Assembly: GCA_002474345.1 (NCBI GenBank)
Contig: DKQD01000137.1
Location: 713-7,159 of the forward strand
Length of the DNA stretch: 6,447 nt
Direction of reading: 5' to 3'
From: Bacteriovoracaceae bacterium UBA7317
GTDB taxonomy: Bacteria; Bdellovibrionota; Bacteriovoracia; Bacteriovoracales; Bacteriovoracaceae
Below the pieces are notes generated by a model. The model did not search any database, was not told the origin of the DNA, and saw nothing but the letters and a program-made list of their open reading frames with translations. The translations under genes were made by a program, and so were the position numbers. Position 1 is the stretch's first letter; each line of letters opens with the position of its first letter. Shown here piece by piece: positions 1 to 6,446 of this stretch.

Positions 1-964
1 AATTCAAAAAGATTACGCCTTTGGAACAAACTGTATTTGGGATTTAGTTCCCTCCCAAGAAGATCCAAGCCTTCTTTACTGTCCCATGGAAAATGGGGGG
101 CTTACCCTGCTTCACTATGATGCCGCTCCAAATGGCCTTTACGAACTCCATGTAGAAAAAAAATATGATTTTAATTTTGGCCGTATGAGAAGGGTCCACC
201 CTCTTAAAAATAAAGACTTTGTTGGTGGTTGTACAGACGGAACCCTTTTTAGGGCCAATGAATCTGGAGAAATTCTTTGGAGTTATAAATCAAAAGGAAT
301 AATTAGGGACCTAAGCGTCCATGAAGAATACGGAACCGTTTTTGGTGTTAATGAAGAAGGAGAGGCCATTGAGCTCGATTTAAAAACAGGTCAGGAGCAA
401 TGGAAAGAGAAGTTTGAAAAGGCCCTATGGGCGTGCTCTTATTACAACGACGACTACATTCTTTTTTCCGAAAGAAGTTTTTCTCCTCTTGATCAGGGGA
501 AAACGAGTTCAGGTTGCGATGCTTTTCTTTACGTTTATGACATAAAAAATAAAGCAAAAGTAAGAGAAATTTTCTTTTCGGGAAATATAAAAAGAATTCA
601 AGTCCAGGAAGATGGAAAGGTTCTTTTAAATGGAAATGGAGACGTCAATACCTCACTCATTGATATCCATTCAGGAAGAACCCTTAAAGTTTTTGAAGAC
701 TGGCAGCTCAATACTTGTGAAGGTGCCTCGATCATTGATGATTATTTGTACACCGTAACTTATGGCTATCAAATCAATACTTACAAGATGACCGGAGAAA
801 TTTTAGACTCTCAATTTTCACCAGAAAATTACCCAAAAGCTGTTCTTGCAGATGTTTCTAAAGGAGGCGTCCCCCTAGCAGTCGTCGCCGGCCGTGGTGC
901 TTTTGTCACCCTTTACGATATTAGAAATGTTGCCCCAACCCCAGTTAGAACTATTTATTTATAA
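1..964 (+). CDS. Beta-propeller (WD40/PQQ-like repeat) protein, 5'-truncated
   Basis: The reading frame is open from base 2, so the gene begins outside the window and 320 C-terminal residues are visible. The ATG at 86 is internal: the 28 residues before it read like the same protein, including an IWDL blade ending. The visible part is a chain of degenerate 40-50 residue beta-repeats. Some look WD40-like (NCIWDL, LYVYDI, VTLYDI) and some like the quinoprotein type (SGEILWSY, LKTGQEQW). No membrane segment, catalytic motif or coiled coil is visible in this part. I infer a propeller scaffold or binding protein. The next gene follows after 11 bases with its own AAAGGA site, so the two are probably co-transcribed. 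A second propeller protein is encoded downstream beside a GTP cyclohydrolase II, which suggests that this one also serves the pathway. It could be a diverged ToxC-type paralogue; no specific function can be assigned from sequence. Confidence 0.85.
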   Translation, partial: IQKDYAFGTNCIWDLVPSQEDPSLLYCPMENGGLTLLHYDAAPNGLYELHVEKKYDFNFGRMRRVHPLKNKDFVGGCTDGTLFRANESGEILWSYKSKGIIRDLSVHEEYGTVFGVNEEGEAIELDLKTGQEQWKEKFEKALWACSYYNDDYILFSERSFSPLDQGKTSSGCDAFLYVYDIKNKAKVREIFFSGNIKRIQVQEDGKVLLNGNGDVNTSLIDIHSGRTLKVFEDWQLNTCEGASIIDDYLYTVTYGYQINTYKMTGEILDSQFSPENYPKAVLADVSKGGVPLAVVAGRGAFVTLYDIRNVAPTPVRTIYL

Positions 965-975
965 AGGAAAATAAA

Positions 976-1584
976 ATGAAGTACGCAATTATTTGTGGAA
1001 GCCACAGACAAAACTCAGAAAGCCTCAATGTTGGATATTACTTAAAACACCAAATTGAGAAAAATAAAGAAGACAAAGCCACGATCTTAGACCTTGCCTC
1101 ATCTAATATTCCCCTTTGGGACGAATCTATTTGGGAAGGAGACCCAAAGTGGGATCAAATTTGGGGAGACCACTCTGAAATGCTCGCAGAAAGTGAGGCC
1201 GTCATCATCGTAACGCCCGAGTGGAATGGCATGGTAACCCCTACCTTAAAAAACTTTTTTCTTCTATGTTCTAGCGGAGAACTTGCTCATAAACCTGGCC
1301 TTATCGTTTCCATCTCTGGAGGGCGAGGGGGAACCTACCCCGTTAGTGAACTTAGAATGAGCAGTTATAAAAATACTTACCTCTGCTATATCCCAGACCA
1401 TATCATCATTAGGAATGTTTCAGATTTTTTCAACGACTTTGAACAAAGTGAATCAAAGGAAGAGTCTTACCTAAGGGATAGAATTGATTACTCCCTTTCC
1501 ATTTTAAAAGAATATGGAAAAGGCATGAATATTGTAAGAAGTAGTCAAAAGGTTGATCTTCAAACTTACCCCTATGGAATGTAG
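976..1584 (+). CDS. NADPH-dependent FMN reductase-like flavoprotein
   Basis: This 202-residue protein has the flavodoxin-like fold of the NADPH-dependent FMN reductase family (ArsH/ChrR/azoreductase type). Visible marks are the N-terminal strand and phosphate loop IICGSHRQNSES (residues 5-16), the family TPE(Y/W)N motif as TPEWNGMVTPTLKNF (80-94), and a glycine-rich SISGGRGG loop (112-119) expected to contact the isoalloxazine ring. Length is normal for the family. Such enzymes bind FMN and reduce flavins, quinones or similar electron acceptors with NAD(P)H in the cytoplasm. The start is an ATG seven bases after AAAGGA. The stop overlaps the MFS start region (TAGTG). In a cluster with a GTP cyclohydrolase II and WD40/SUMF1-like genes, it could perform a redox step on an azapteridine intermediate, supply reduced flavin, or detoxify a redox-cycling product. 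The family call is firm; the substrate is inference. Confidence 0.9.
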   Translation: MKYAIICGSHRQNSESLNVGYYLKHQIEKNKEDKATILDLASSNIPLWDESIWEGDPKWDQIWGDHSEMLAESEAVIIVTPEWNGMVTPTLKNFFLLCSSGELAHKPGLIVSISGGRGGTYPVSELRMSSYKNTYLCYIPDHIIIRNVSDFFNDFEQSESKEESYLRDRIDYSLSILKEYGKGMNIVRSSQKVDLQTYPYGM

Positions 1585-1586
1585 TG

Positions 1587-2783
1587 ATGAAATTATTTTC
1601 GCAATATAAAGATCTTCCCTCCACAGTTTATGTCCTGGCCATCACCAGAGGCATAAACTCTTTCGGAAGCTTTGTATTTCCTTTTTTAACTCTTTACCTA
1701 ACAACTGTTTTAGGAATGACAAACTCTGAAACGGGTTTGGCCTTGACTTTTATCTCTCTTATTCCCATCCCAGGCTCTCTTTTGGGTGGGTATTTGGCAG
1801 ACACTTTTGGAAGGAAAAAGGTCATCGTGTATGCTGAGGCAATGGCAATTTTATGCCTTTTTAGCTGCCTCTTTTTTGATAAGTCTTTAGGAATGCTTAT
1901 TCCTCTAGGTCTTAATAAATTCTTTGTTTCCATTGTAAGGCCCAGTCTTATGGCCCTTATTACGGATCACACTGAAGTAAAAAATAGGGGACGGTCTTTT
2001 TCTTTTGTCTACCTCTTAAATAATATTGGAATGTCTTTTGGTTCTATGATGGGTGGTTTTATTATGACCATGAATCCCAAGCTCCTTTTTATAGGTGATG
2101 GACTAACGTCTTTAGTGGCCCTCATTTTTGTCATCTTGTTGGCAAAAGAGCTTCCAAGTCCGCCAAAGGAAAAAACTAAAAAGGAAGTATCTCTTGCTAG
2201 GCACCTTTTTAAAATGCCCTCTCTTCTTTTAGTTATTTTTGTTTTTACCCTCTTTTCTTTCATCTATGGGCAAGTCAATTTTGCCCTTCCTTTAGCGACT
2301 AAAGAGGCCTTTAAAAATGGTGCACAGGTTTTTGGGACGATAGGATCCTTAAATGGTGTTTTGGTTATTTTTTTAACGCCTCTTCTATGCAGGACAATGG
2401 ACCGCTTTCACCACCTCATCAATTGTTCACTAGCGGGCGTTTTTTATGGCCTTGGGTTTGGGGTCTTAATTTTTTCCACTTCAATCGAGGTCTTTTTTGT
2501 TTCAACATTACTTTGGACGATTGGAGAAATTCTTACCAATACGTATGGTGAGACCTACCTTTCTACTGTCGCTCCTCAAACACATAGGGCCAGGTTTAAT
2601 TCTCTGACTCCCATCATTTTTGGAATTGGTGGTTCCATGAGTTCATTGGTTATGGGAGTTATCTCCGAACATTACGGTTTGAAAGCTGTCTGGACCTTTG
2701 TGCTTTGTTTAGGTCTGCTGGGCTCTTACATACTTTTAAACATCTACTTTAAAAAGCATGAAAAGATTAACGTTTTGCCATAG
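1587..2783 (+). CDS. MFS transporter, DHA1/MdtH-like drug exporter
   Basis: This is a 398-residue, very hydrophobic protein with about 12 predicted membrane helices. They fall in two groups of six, separated by a basic cytoplasmic loop near residues 190-212 (PPKEKTKKE). Between helices 2 and 3 sits the major facilitator motif A, GGYLADTFGRKK (about residues 67-78), typical of proton-driven 12-helix efflux pumps. The SxxYxxNNIGxSFGxxxGG stretch (about 140-158) and the GE within helix 10 resemble MdtH-type exporters. An in-frame GTG at 1584 overlapping the upstream TAG stop would add one residue; I chose ATG 1587. The ribosome site is weak (TATGGA inside the previous gene), so translational coupling to the flavoprotein gene is likely. 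By context it is the best candidate for export of, and self-resistance to, the cluster's product. Known toxoflavin operons instead use an RND-type pump (toxFGHI). The substrate cannot be read from sequence. Confidence 0.9.
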   Translation: MKLFSQYKDLPSTVYVLAITRGINSFGSFVFPFLTLYLTTVLGMTNSETGLALTFISLIPIPGSLLGGYLADTFGRKKVIVYAEAMAILCLFSCLFFDKSLGMLIPLGLNKFFVSIVRPSLMALITDHTEVKNRGRSFSFVYLLNNIGMSFGSMMGGFIMTMNPKLLFIGDGLTSLVALIFVILLAKELPSPPKEKTKKEVSLARHLFKMPSLLLVIFVFTLFSFIYGQVNFALPLATKEAFKNGAQVFGTIGSLNGVLVIFLTPLLCRTMDRFHHLINCSLAGVFYGLGFGVLIFSTSIEVFFVSTLLWTIGEILTNTYGETYLSTVAPQTHRARFNSLTPIIFGIGGSMSSLVMGVISEHYGLKAVWTFVLCLGLLGSYILLNIYFKKHEKINVLP

Positions 2784-2792
2784 GAAAAAATT

Positions 2793-3434
2793 ATGAACTT
2801 CCCACAAGCGGTCATGAACATGAAAGAAAGTGAAGATTTAGTTGATTCCCCTGAAATAAGAAACAAGTCAAAAATTCCTACTGAAAATGGTGATAGCTAT
2901 TTCTATTCCTTTAGGGGCTTATCTGATGGCAAAGAACACCTCGCCATTGAATATGGGGAAATAGGAAATAACGTACCTCTTGTCCGCCTACACTCTGAAT
3001 GCATGACTGGCGATGTTTTCGGCTCCAACAAATGCGATTGTGGAGAGCAGCTGAATGAATCAATCAAAATATTTTCTAAAGAAGGAGGTCTTCTTCTTTA
3101 CCTAAGACAAGAGGGTCGAGGTATTGGCCTTTATAACAAACTGGATGCTTACTTTCTTCAAGAAAAGGGATTTGACACCGTCGAGGCCAACCAGCTTTTG
3201 GAGTTTGAAGATGACCTTAGGGATTATGAAGCTGCGGCCCAAATGCTTCAGGCCATGGGAGTAACTCAAATAAAGCTTGTAACAAATAATCCAGAAAAAG
3301 TCGCTCAGCTAGAATCTTATGGAATCACGGTAGTTGAGAGGATTCCAACAGGGCTCTTTCTAAAAAAAGAAAACGCTCATTATTTAAAAACAAAAAAGAG
3401 TAAATCAGGTCATCTTTTAAATATTCCCCATTAA
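2793..3434 (+). CDS. toxB: GTP cyclohydrolase II (RibA family; ToxB-like by context)
   Basis: GTP cyclohydrolase II opens GTP to 2,5-diamino-6-ribosylamino-4(3H)-pyrimidinone 5'-phosphate, releasing formate and pyrophosphate. This is the first step of riboflavin and of toxoflavin-type azapteridine synthesis. The 213 residues include VRLHSECMTGD and CDCGEQL with the three zinc cysteines C70, C81 and C83. They also include YLRQEGRGIGL (103-113), Y120, the catalytic pair D141/R143 in DDLRDY, TNNPEKV (164-170), and the family C-terminus HYLKTKKSKSGHLLN. It is a stand-alone enzyme without the DHBP synthase (RibB) domain. It has about 18 more N-terminal residues than E. coli RibA; later ATGs at 2814 and 2820 are possible starts, but the AGGA at 2782-2785 favours 2793. 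The usual LGF before the catalytic Asp is LEF here (E137). No FMN riboswitch can fit in the 9-base gap upstream. The place before WD40 and SUMF1-like genes argues for ToxB rather than housekeeping RibA. Confidence 0.93.
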   Translation: MNFPQAVMNMKESEDLVDSPEIRNKSKIPTENGDSYFYSFRGLSDGKEHLAIEYGEIGNNVPLVRLHSECMTGDVFGSNKCDCGEQLNESIKIFSKEGGLLLYLRQEGRGIGLYNKLDAYFLQEKGFDTVEANQLLEFEDDLRDYEAAAQMLQAMGVTQIKLVTNNPEKVAQLESYGITVVERIPTGLFLKKENAHYLKTKKSKSGHLLNIPH

Positions 3435-3448
3435 AAAAAGGTTTAATT

Positions 3449-5110
3449 ATGAGAACACATTTATCCCCTTTAAGTGGCGTAGCAACTTTTTCAGACCAGT
3501 ACATAGCCTCAGCTGGTTATGATAATCAAGTCATCCTATGGGACGCTAAGACGAAAGAATCTATTTATTCCGTCCGGCACGATCATTTGGCCAACCAATG
3601 CCAGTTTCATAAAAGTGGAAAATACCTCATCAGCTCAAGCTCAGACTTTTCCGCTCGTTTGTGGTCTGTCCCTGATATGAAACTTGTCGCTGTCCTCTCG
3701 GGACATCAGGATGACGTTGAGATGTCCTCTTTCCATCCTTCTAAGGAACTTATTGCTACTGCTTCAAGAGACCATAAAGTCAGAGTTTTTGATTTTTCTG
3801 GGAAAATAATACACCTTTTTGAAGGACATGAGGCCGATGTCATTTCTGTCGTTTGGTCTGAAGACGGCCATTCACTTATCTCTAGTAGTGATGATGGAAC
3901 AGTGAGGTCATGGGACCTGGCTTTAGATAAATGCAGTGATATAAAAGATTTTGAAGAAGTTGAAACGGACACCCTTGTTATTTTTCCGGATCAAACCCTC
4001 TACCTAGGAAATGACTTAGGAGAAATTGTCATTGTCAAAGGAGAAGAAACGTCTCGGATTAAGGCCCATAAGTCGGGGATCAAAAGGCTTATCCACTGTC
4101 CAGAAAGAGATATTATCCTAAGCCTTAGTTACGATAGAACAATGAAGCTGTGGGATAAGGATAATTTTGGAAATTTAAAACTCAACGATGAATCCTCTCT
4201 TCCAGACCTCGTCTGGCCTAGATCCGCTGCCTTTCTTGGTCATGAGGAAATTATTTTTTCTACTTTTGGAACCACTTATTGCTCCTATAATTTTAGGGCG
4301 AAAATCTGGTGTATTGATCACGTAGGACATACTCACGGAATAAATGCTGTTCTTCATAAAGATGGGGATACATTTACCATTGGAGATGCTGGCGTTTTGA
4401 AGAAAAATAACAAAGAGGTCACCCATTTAGGCTCACTTTGTAACTTCCTTATTCATTACAAGGACATAGTTATTACTGGAGGACAGAAGGGTGCCGTTTA
4501 CAATGCTCTTACCGGAGAGCTCATTTATCAAAATAAATCTCCTTTAAATTGTGCAGCGGTTTTAAATGATTCTTTAGTTATTGGGACCTACACAGGAGAG
4601 GCCCTCTTTTTTAACGAATCTTTAGAGTTTCAAAAGAGCGTTTCTCTACACGATAACGCCATAAAGGGTTTAGCGGCAGGAAACGGAATCCTTTTTAGCG
4701 TTTGCGCTAATAGCGATGCAGTCTTTTTCGAAAAAGATGAAATTAAATCTATAAAAGGCGCCCATTCAAAAATTGCCAACGGCTGTGTTTTTCTTAAAGA
4801 AGGATTCTTTGCAAGCGTGAGTAGAGATTTATTGTTACGAGTTTTTACAAAGGAAAAAACTGAAGTGTTTGAGACTCCTCATATAAACTCCATTAAATCG
4901 ATCGCGTCGGACCTAGAAGGCCGCTATATAGCGACAGGTTCTTATGGTGGTCAGGTAGCGGTCTTTGATTATCTTCATAAAGAATGGGTTATACAAGCAA
5001 GGCCGACTCAGGCGGGTATTTCTCATATGACTTATAATGAGGCTGAAAAATCCTTTTTGGTAAGTTCTTATGATGGAAATATTTATCCTATTAAACTGGA
5101 GGAGGCGTGA
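3449..5110 (+). CDS. toxC: WD40 repeat protein, probable double beta-propeller (ToxC-like)
   Basis: This 553-residue protein is built almost wholly of WD40-type repeats. The clear ones are in the N-terminal half. They end in SAGYDNQVILWD (about 21-32), SSSSDFSARLWS (62-73), TASRDHKVRVFD (104-115), SSSDDGTVRSWD (145-156) and SLSYDRTMKLWD (225-236), several opened by GH or AH dipeptides. Degenerate blades fill about 165-200 and 255-290. The half from about residue 294 onward has weaker repeats (AHSKI...VSRDLLLRVF, HINSI...TGSYGGQVAVFD, SSYDGNIYPI). This suggests two seven-blade propellers. There is no signal peptide or membrane helix, so it is probably cytoplasmic. The start is ATG with AAAAGG seven bases upstream. 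The stop overlaps the next gene's GTG start, indicating tight coupling. In toxoflavin operons a WD-repeat protein, ToxC, lies between ToxB and ToxD. Its biochemical role is not known to me; a scaffold or a catalytic partner of the SUMF1-like protein are both open. Confidence 0.9.
   Translation: MRTHLSPLSGVATFSDQYIASAGYDNQVILWDAKTKESIYSVRHDHLANQCQFHKSGKYLISSSSDFSARLWSVPDMKLVAVLSGHQDDVEMSSFHPSKELIATASRDHKVRVFDFSGKIIHLFEGHEADVISVVWSEDGHSLISSSDDGTVRSWDLALDKCSDIKDFEEVETDTLVIFPDQTLYLGNDLGEIVIVKGEETSRIKAHKSGIKRLIHCPERDIILSLSYDRTMKLWDKDNFGNLKLNDESSLPDLVWPRSAAFLGHEEIIFSTFGTTYCSYNFRAKIWCIDHVGHTHGINAVLHKDGDTFTIGDAGVLKKNNKEVTHLGSLCNFLIHYKDIVITGGQKGAVYNALTGELIYQNKSPLNCAAVLNDSLVIGTYTGEALFFNESLEFQKSVSLHDNAIKGLAAGNGILFSVCANSDAVFFEKDEIKSIKGAHSKIANGCVFLKEGFFASVSRDLLLRVFTKEKTEVFETPHINSIKSIASDLEGRYIATGSYGGQVAVFDYLHKEWVIQARPTQAGISHMTYNEAEKSFLVSSYDGNIYPIKLEEA
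5098..5105 (+). promoter_or_regulatory. Ribosome binding site for the GTG-started toxD-like gene
   Basis: GGAGGAGG lies in the last codons of the WD40 gene, one to four bases before the GTG at 5107, depending on which GGAGG is used. It is the strongest Shine-Dalgarno match in the window, although the spacing is short. It favours GTG 5107 over the in-frame ATG at 5158, which has no good site upstream. Confidence 0.6.
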
Positions 5111-6108
5111 GGATTGATTTAGATACTTCTTCTTTTAAAAAAAAAGAAATTAACACAATGTCTGACAGGGAGGCCATGGGTCTTCCCGACTTTTATAGAC
5201 CTTGCCGGATTAATTATAAAGAACTTGAAGCTACTATGAAACGGCTTTCTGGAATAAGGGAAAACCTTCTAGCAGAAATGATAGAAAACCCAAAAAACGA
5301 CTTTATCATCCGTTATGCCTCAGGTTTGATGCTTGCTTCTTTAGGGGATCCAAGAATAGATTGTTACAGTCCCCAAATGGTGAAGATAAGTTCCAAAAAG
5401 GAAGTGGTAATAGGTCTTGCCAAAGAAAAAGTATATAAGGTTTTAGAAAAGTACAAGCGTTTTGGGGTGATAGAAGAGTGGATTTTAAAGGAAACGCCCG
5501 AAATTTCTATCAAAATGAAATCTTTTAAGATGGCAAAGTATCCAGTTACCAATAGTGAGTATCTGGAATTTTTAAAGGATACAAAATTCCCAGAAATCCC
5601 TACGTCCTGGGAGTTTGGAATTTACCCTTCATCTAAGGCAAACCACCCAGTTTATACCGTAAGTTGTGATGCTGCCGATACCTATTGTGAGTGGCTTTCA
5701 AAAAAGACAGGCCGTTCTTTTAGGCTCCCTACTGAGTTTGAATGGGAATTCGCTGCAGCTGGGCCGTTAAAAAATGAGTTTCCTTGGGGGAATGAATTCA
5801 ACCCAGATGTGACAAATACTCTTGAGAGCGGTCTTTTCCAAAGCACTCCAGTAGGACTTTTTCCAATGGGTGCTTCTTCTTTTGGTGTCATGGATATGGG
5901 AGGAAATGTAGAGGAGTATGTATCCAATGATTATTTTCCTTATGGTAAAGAAAAGGTTGAAGATGATCTTTCTTTGACGTTGGGAACTTATAGGATCGCA
6001 AGAGGTGGAAGCTTCACACGTTTTAGCGACTTGGCCCGTTGTAGCCGAAGGCATGGAAGATACCCAAGTGATATCTATGTTATGGGTTTTAGACTTGCTG
6101 AAGGTTAA
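5107..6108 (+). CDS. toxD: FGE/SUMF1-fold protein, ToxD-like
   Basis: This 333-residue protein carries a formylglycine-generating-enzyme-like (SUMF1, C-type-lectin-related) domain from about residue 88 to the end. Visible family motifs are KYPVTNSEYLEFL (144-156), HPVYTVSCDAADTYCEWL (180-197), FRLPTEFEWEFAAAG (205-219), PWGNEF (226-231), FGVMDMGGNVEEYV (259-272), RGGSF (299-303) and the end motif MGFRLA (326-331). The two copper-binding cysteines of true FGE, expected just after RGGSF, are missing; that stretch has T304, R305 and only C312. Nor is there the DinB iron motif HxxxHxE of EgtB-like sulfoxide synthases. It is therefore unlikely to be a sulfatase activator. The first 87 residues are charged and not assigned to a family. 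Start GTG overlaps the WD40 stop (GTGA) behind GGAGGAGG. Order after GTP cyclohydrolase II and WD40 matches ToxD of toxoflavin operons. Catalysis in the triazine-forming steps is inference. Confidence 0.88.
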   Translation: MRIDLDTSSFKKKEINTMSDREAMGLPDFYRPCRINYKELEATMKRLSGIRENLLAEMIENPKNDFIIRYASGLMLASLGDPRIDCYSPQMVKISSKKEVVIGLAKEKVYKVLEKYKRFGVIEEWILKETPEISIKMKSFKMAKYPVTNSEYLEFLKDTKFPEIPTSWEFGIYPSSKANHPVYTVSCDAADTYCEWLSKKTGRSFRLPTEFEWEFAAAGPLKNEFPWGNEFNPDVTNTLESGLFQSTPVGLFPMGASSFGVMDMGGNVEEYVSNDYFPYGKEKVEDDLSLTLGTYRIARGGSFTRFSDLARCSRRHGRYPSDIYVMGFRLAEG

Positions 6109-6144
6109 TCAAAAGATTGAGCGTTTAAGCACAAACTTTTTGAT
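6108..6144. terminator. Imperfect hairpin between convergent genes, possible terminator
   Basis: Bases 6108-6122 can pair with 6129-6144 around a GTTTAA loop. The stem has 13 base pairs with two A-A mismatches and one bulged T. It begins at the last base of the toxD-like stop codon. There is no immediate T-run on the plus strand: AAAAATTAGGC follows, then TTTCTTTTT at 6156-6164. Its place between convergent genes fits a terminator for one or both, but the imperfect stem makes it uncertain. Confidence 0.35.
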
Positions 6145-6164
6145 AAAAATTAGGCTTTCTTTTT

Positions 6165-6446
6165 CTACTTAGTTAGGAGTTCCTTGTTTAACTTTTGAAC
6201 TTCTTCGGATATTTGATCCTCACTTTTTGCCAATGCCTCACTTTTTTCAACTTCTGCAAGTCCCCTATTTATTTCTTCGATTTCTTCTTGATTGTGCTCT
6301 TCTATCCCTAAAGCGATGGGGTCTTTATCATTTTTTAGCATCTCGGTTAATTTTTCAATTTCTTCTTCCGTTGCAAGACCTTCCCCCTCAAATTGGTCTT
6401 TTTCTAATTCTTTTTTAACACCTACCAAATCATAAGTGGTAATAAT
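6165..6446 (-). CDS. Small acidic coiled-coil-like protein, 5'-truncated, unknown function
   Basis: The minus-strand frame ends with TAG at 6165-6167 and stays open to the right edge, giving 93 visible residues. The only start-like codon near the edge is TTG at 6428 without a ribosome site. The residues before it (IITTYD) read on smoothly, so the true start is probably outside the window. The protein is very rich in Glu and Lys (runs such as TEEEIEKLTEML and NQEEIEEINRGL), with hydrophobic residues spaced three to four apart, as in amphipathic helices or a coiled coil. No cysteine, membrane helix or enzyme motif is visible. It is convergent to the biosynthetic operon and probably not part of it. 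An overlapping plus-strand frame (6227-6418) encodes a Leu/Phe-rich peptide that is the expected complement of this Glu/Lys-rich sequence, which supports the minus strand as the coding one. No family recognised. Confidence 0.6.
   Translation of the reverse strand: MITTYDLVGVKKELEKDQFEGEGLATEEEIEKLTEMLKNDKDPIALGIEEHNQEEIEEINRGLAEVEKSEALAKSEDQISEEVQKLNKELLTK

Noticed and set aside
348..557. Minus-strand frames inside the plus-strand genes (also at 1430-1624, 1694-1933, 2009-2263, 3706-3972, 4175-4426, 5364-5552, 5682-5927 and 5767-6054)
   Set aside because: Each is antisense to a well-supported gene, shows no recognisable domain, and has the low-complexity Ser/Lys/Pro makeup expected from complementary strands.
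86..964. ATG at 86 as the true start of the first propeller gene
   Set aside because: The frame is open back to base 2 with propeller-like residues (FGTNCIWDLV), and no ribosome site precedes the ATG. The gene is cut by the window edge.
2784..2792. FMN riboswitch ahead of the ribA-family gene
   Set aside because: Only nine bases separate it from the MFS gene, holding part of a ribosome site; there is no room for an FMN aptamer.
2793..3434. Plain housekeeping riboflavin operon
   Set aside because: No ribB, ribD, ribE or ribH is adjacent. Instead WD40, FGE-fold, MFS and flavoprotein genes surround it, which fits a specialised pathway better. A shared housekeeping role cannot be wholly excluded.
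5107..6108. Annotation as a sulfatase-activating formylglycine-generating enzyme or an ergothioneine EgtB-type synthase
   Set aside because: The copper-binding cysteine pair and the DinB HxxxHxE iron motif are both missing, and no sulfatase or egt gene is nearby.
6227..6418. Plus-strand Leu/Phe-rich 63-residue frame that resembles a membrane peptide
   Set aside because: It is the complement of the Glu/Lys-rich minus-strand gene; GAA/AAA codons read as TTC/TTT on the other strand. There is no ribosome site before the ATG.
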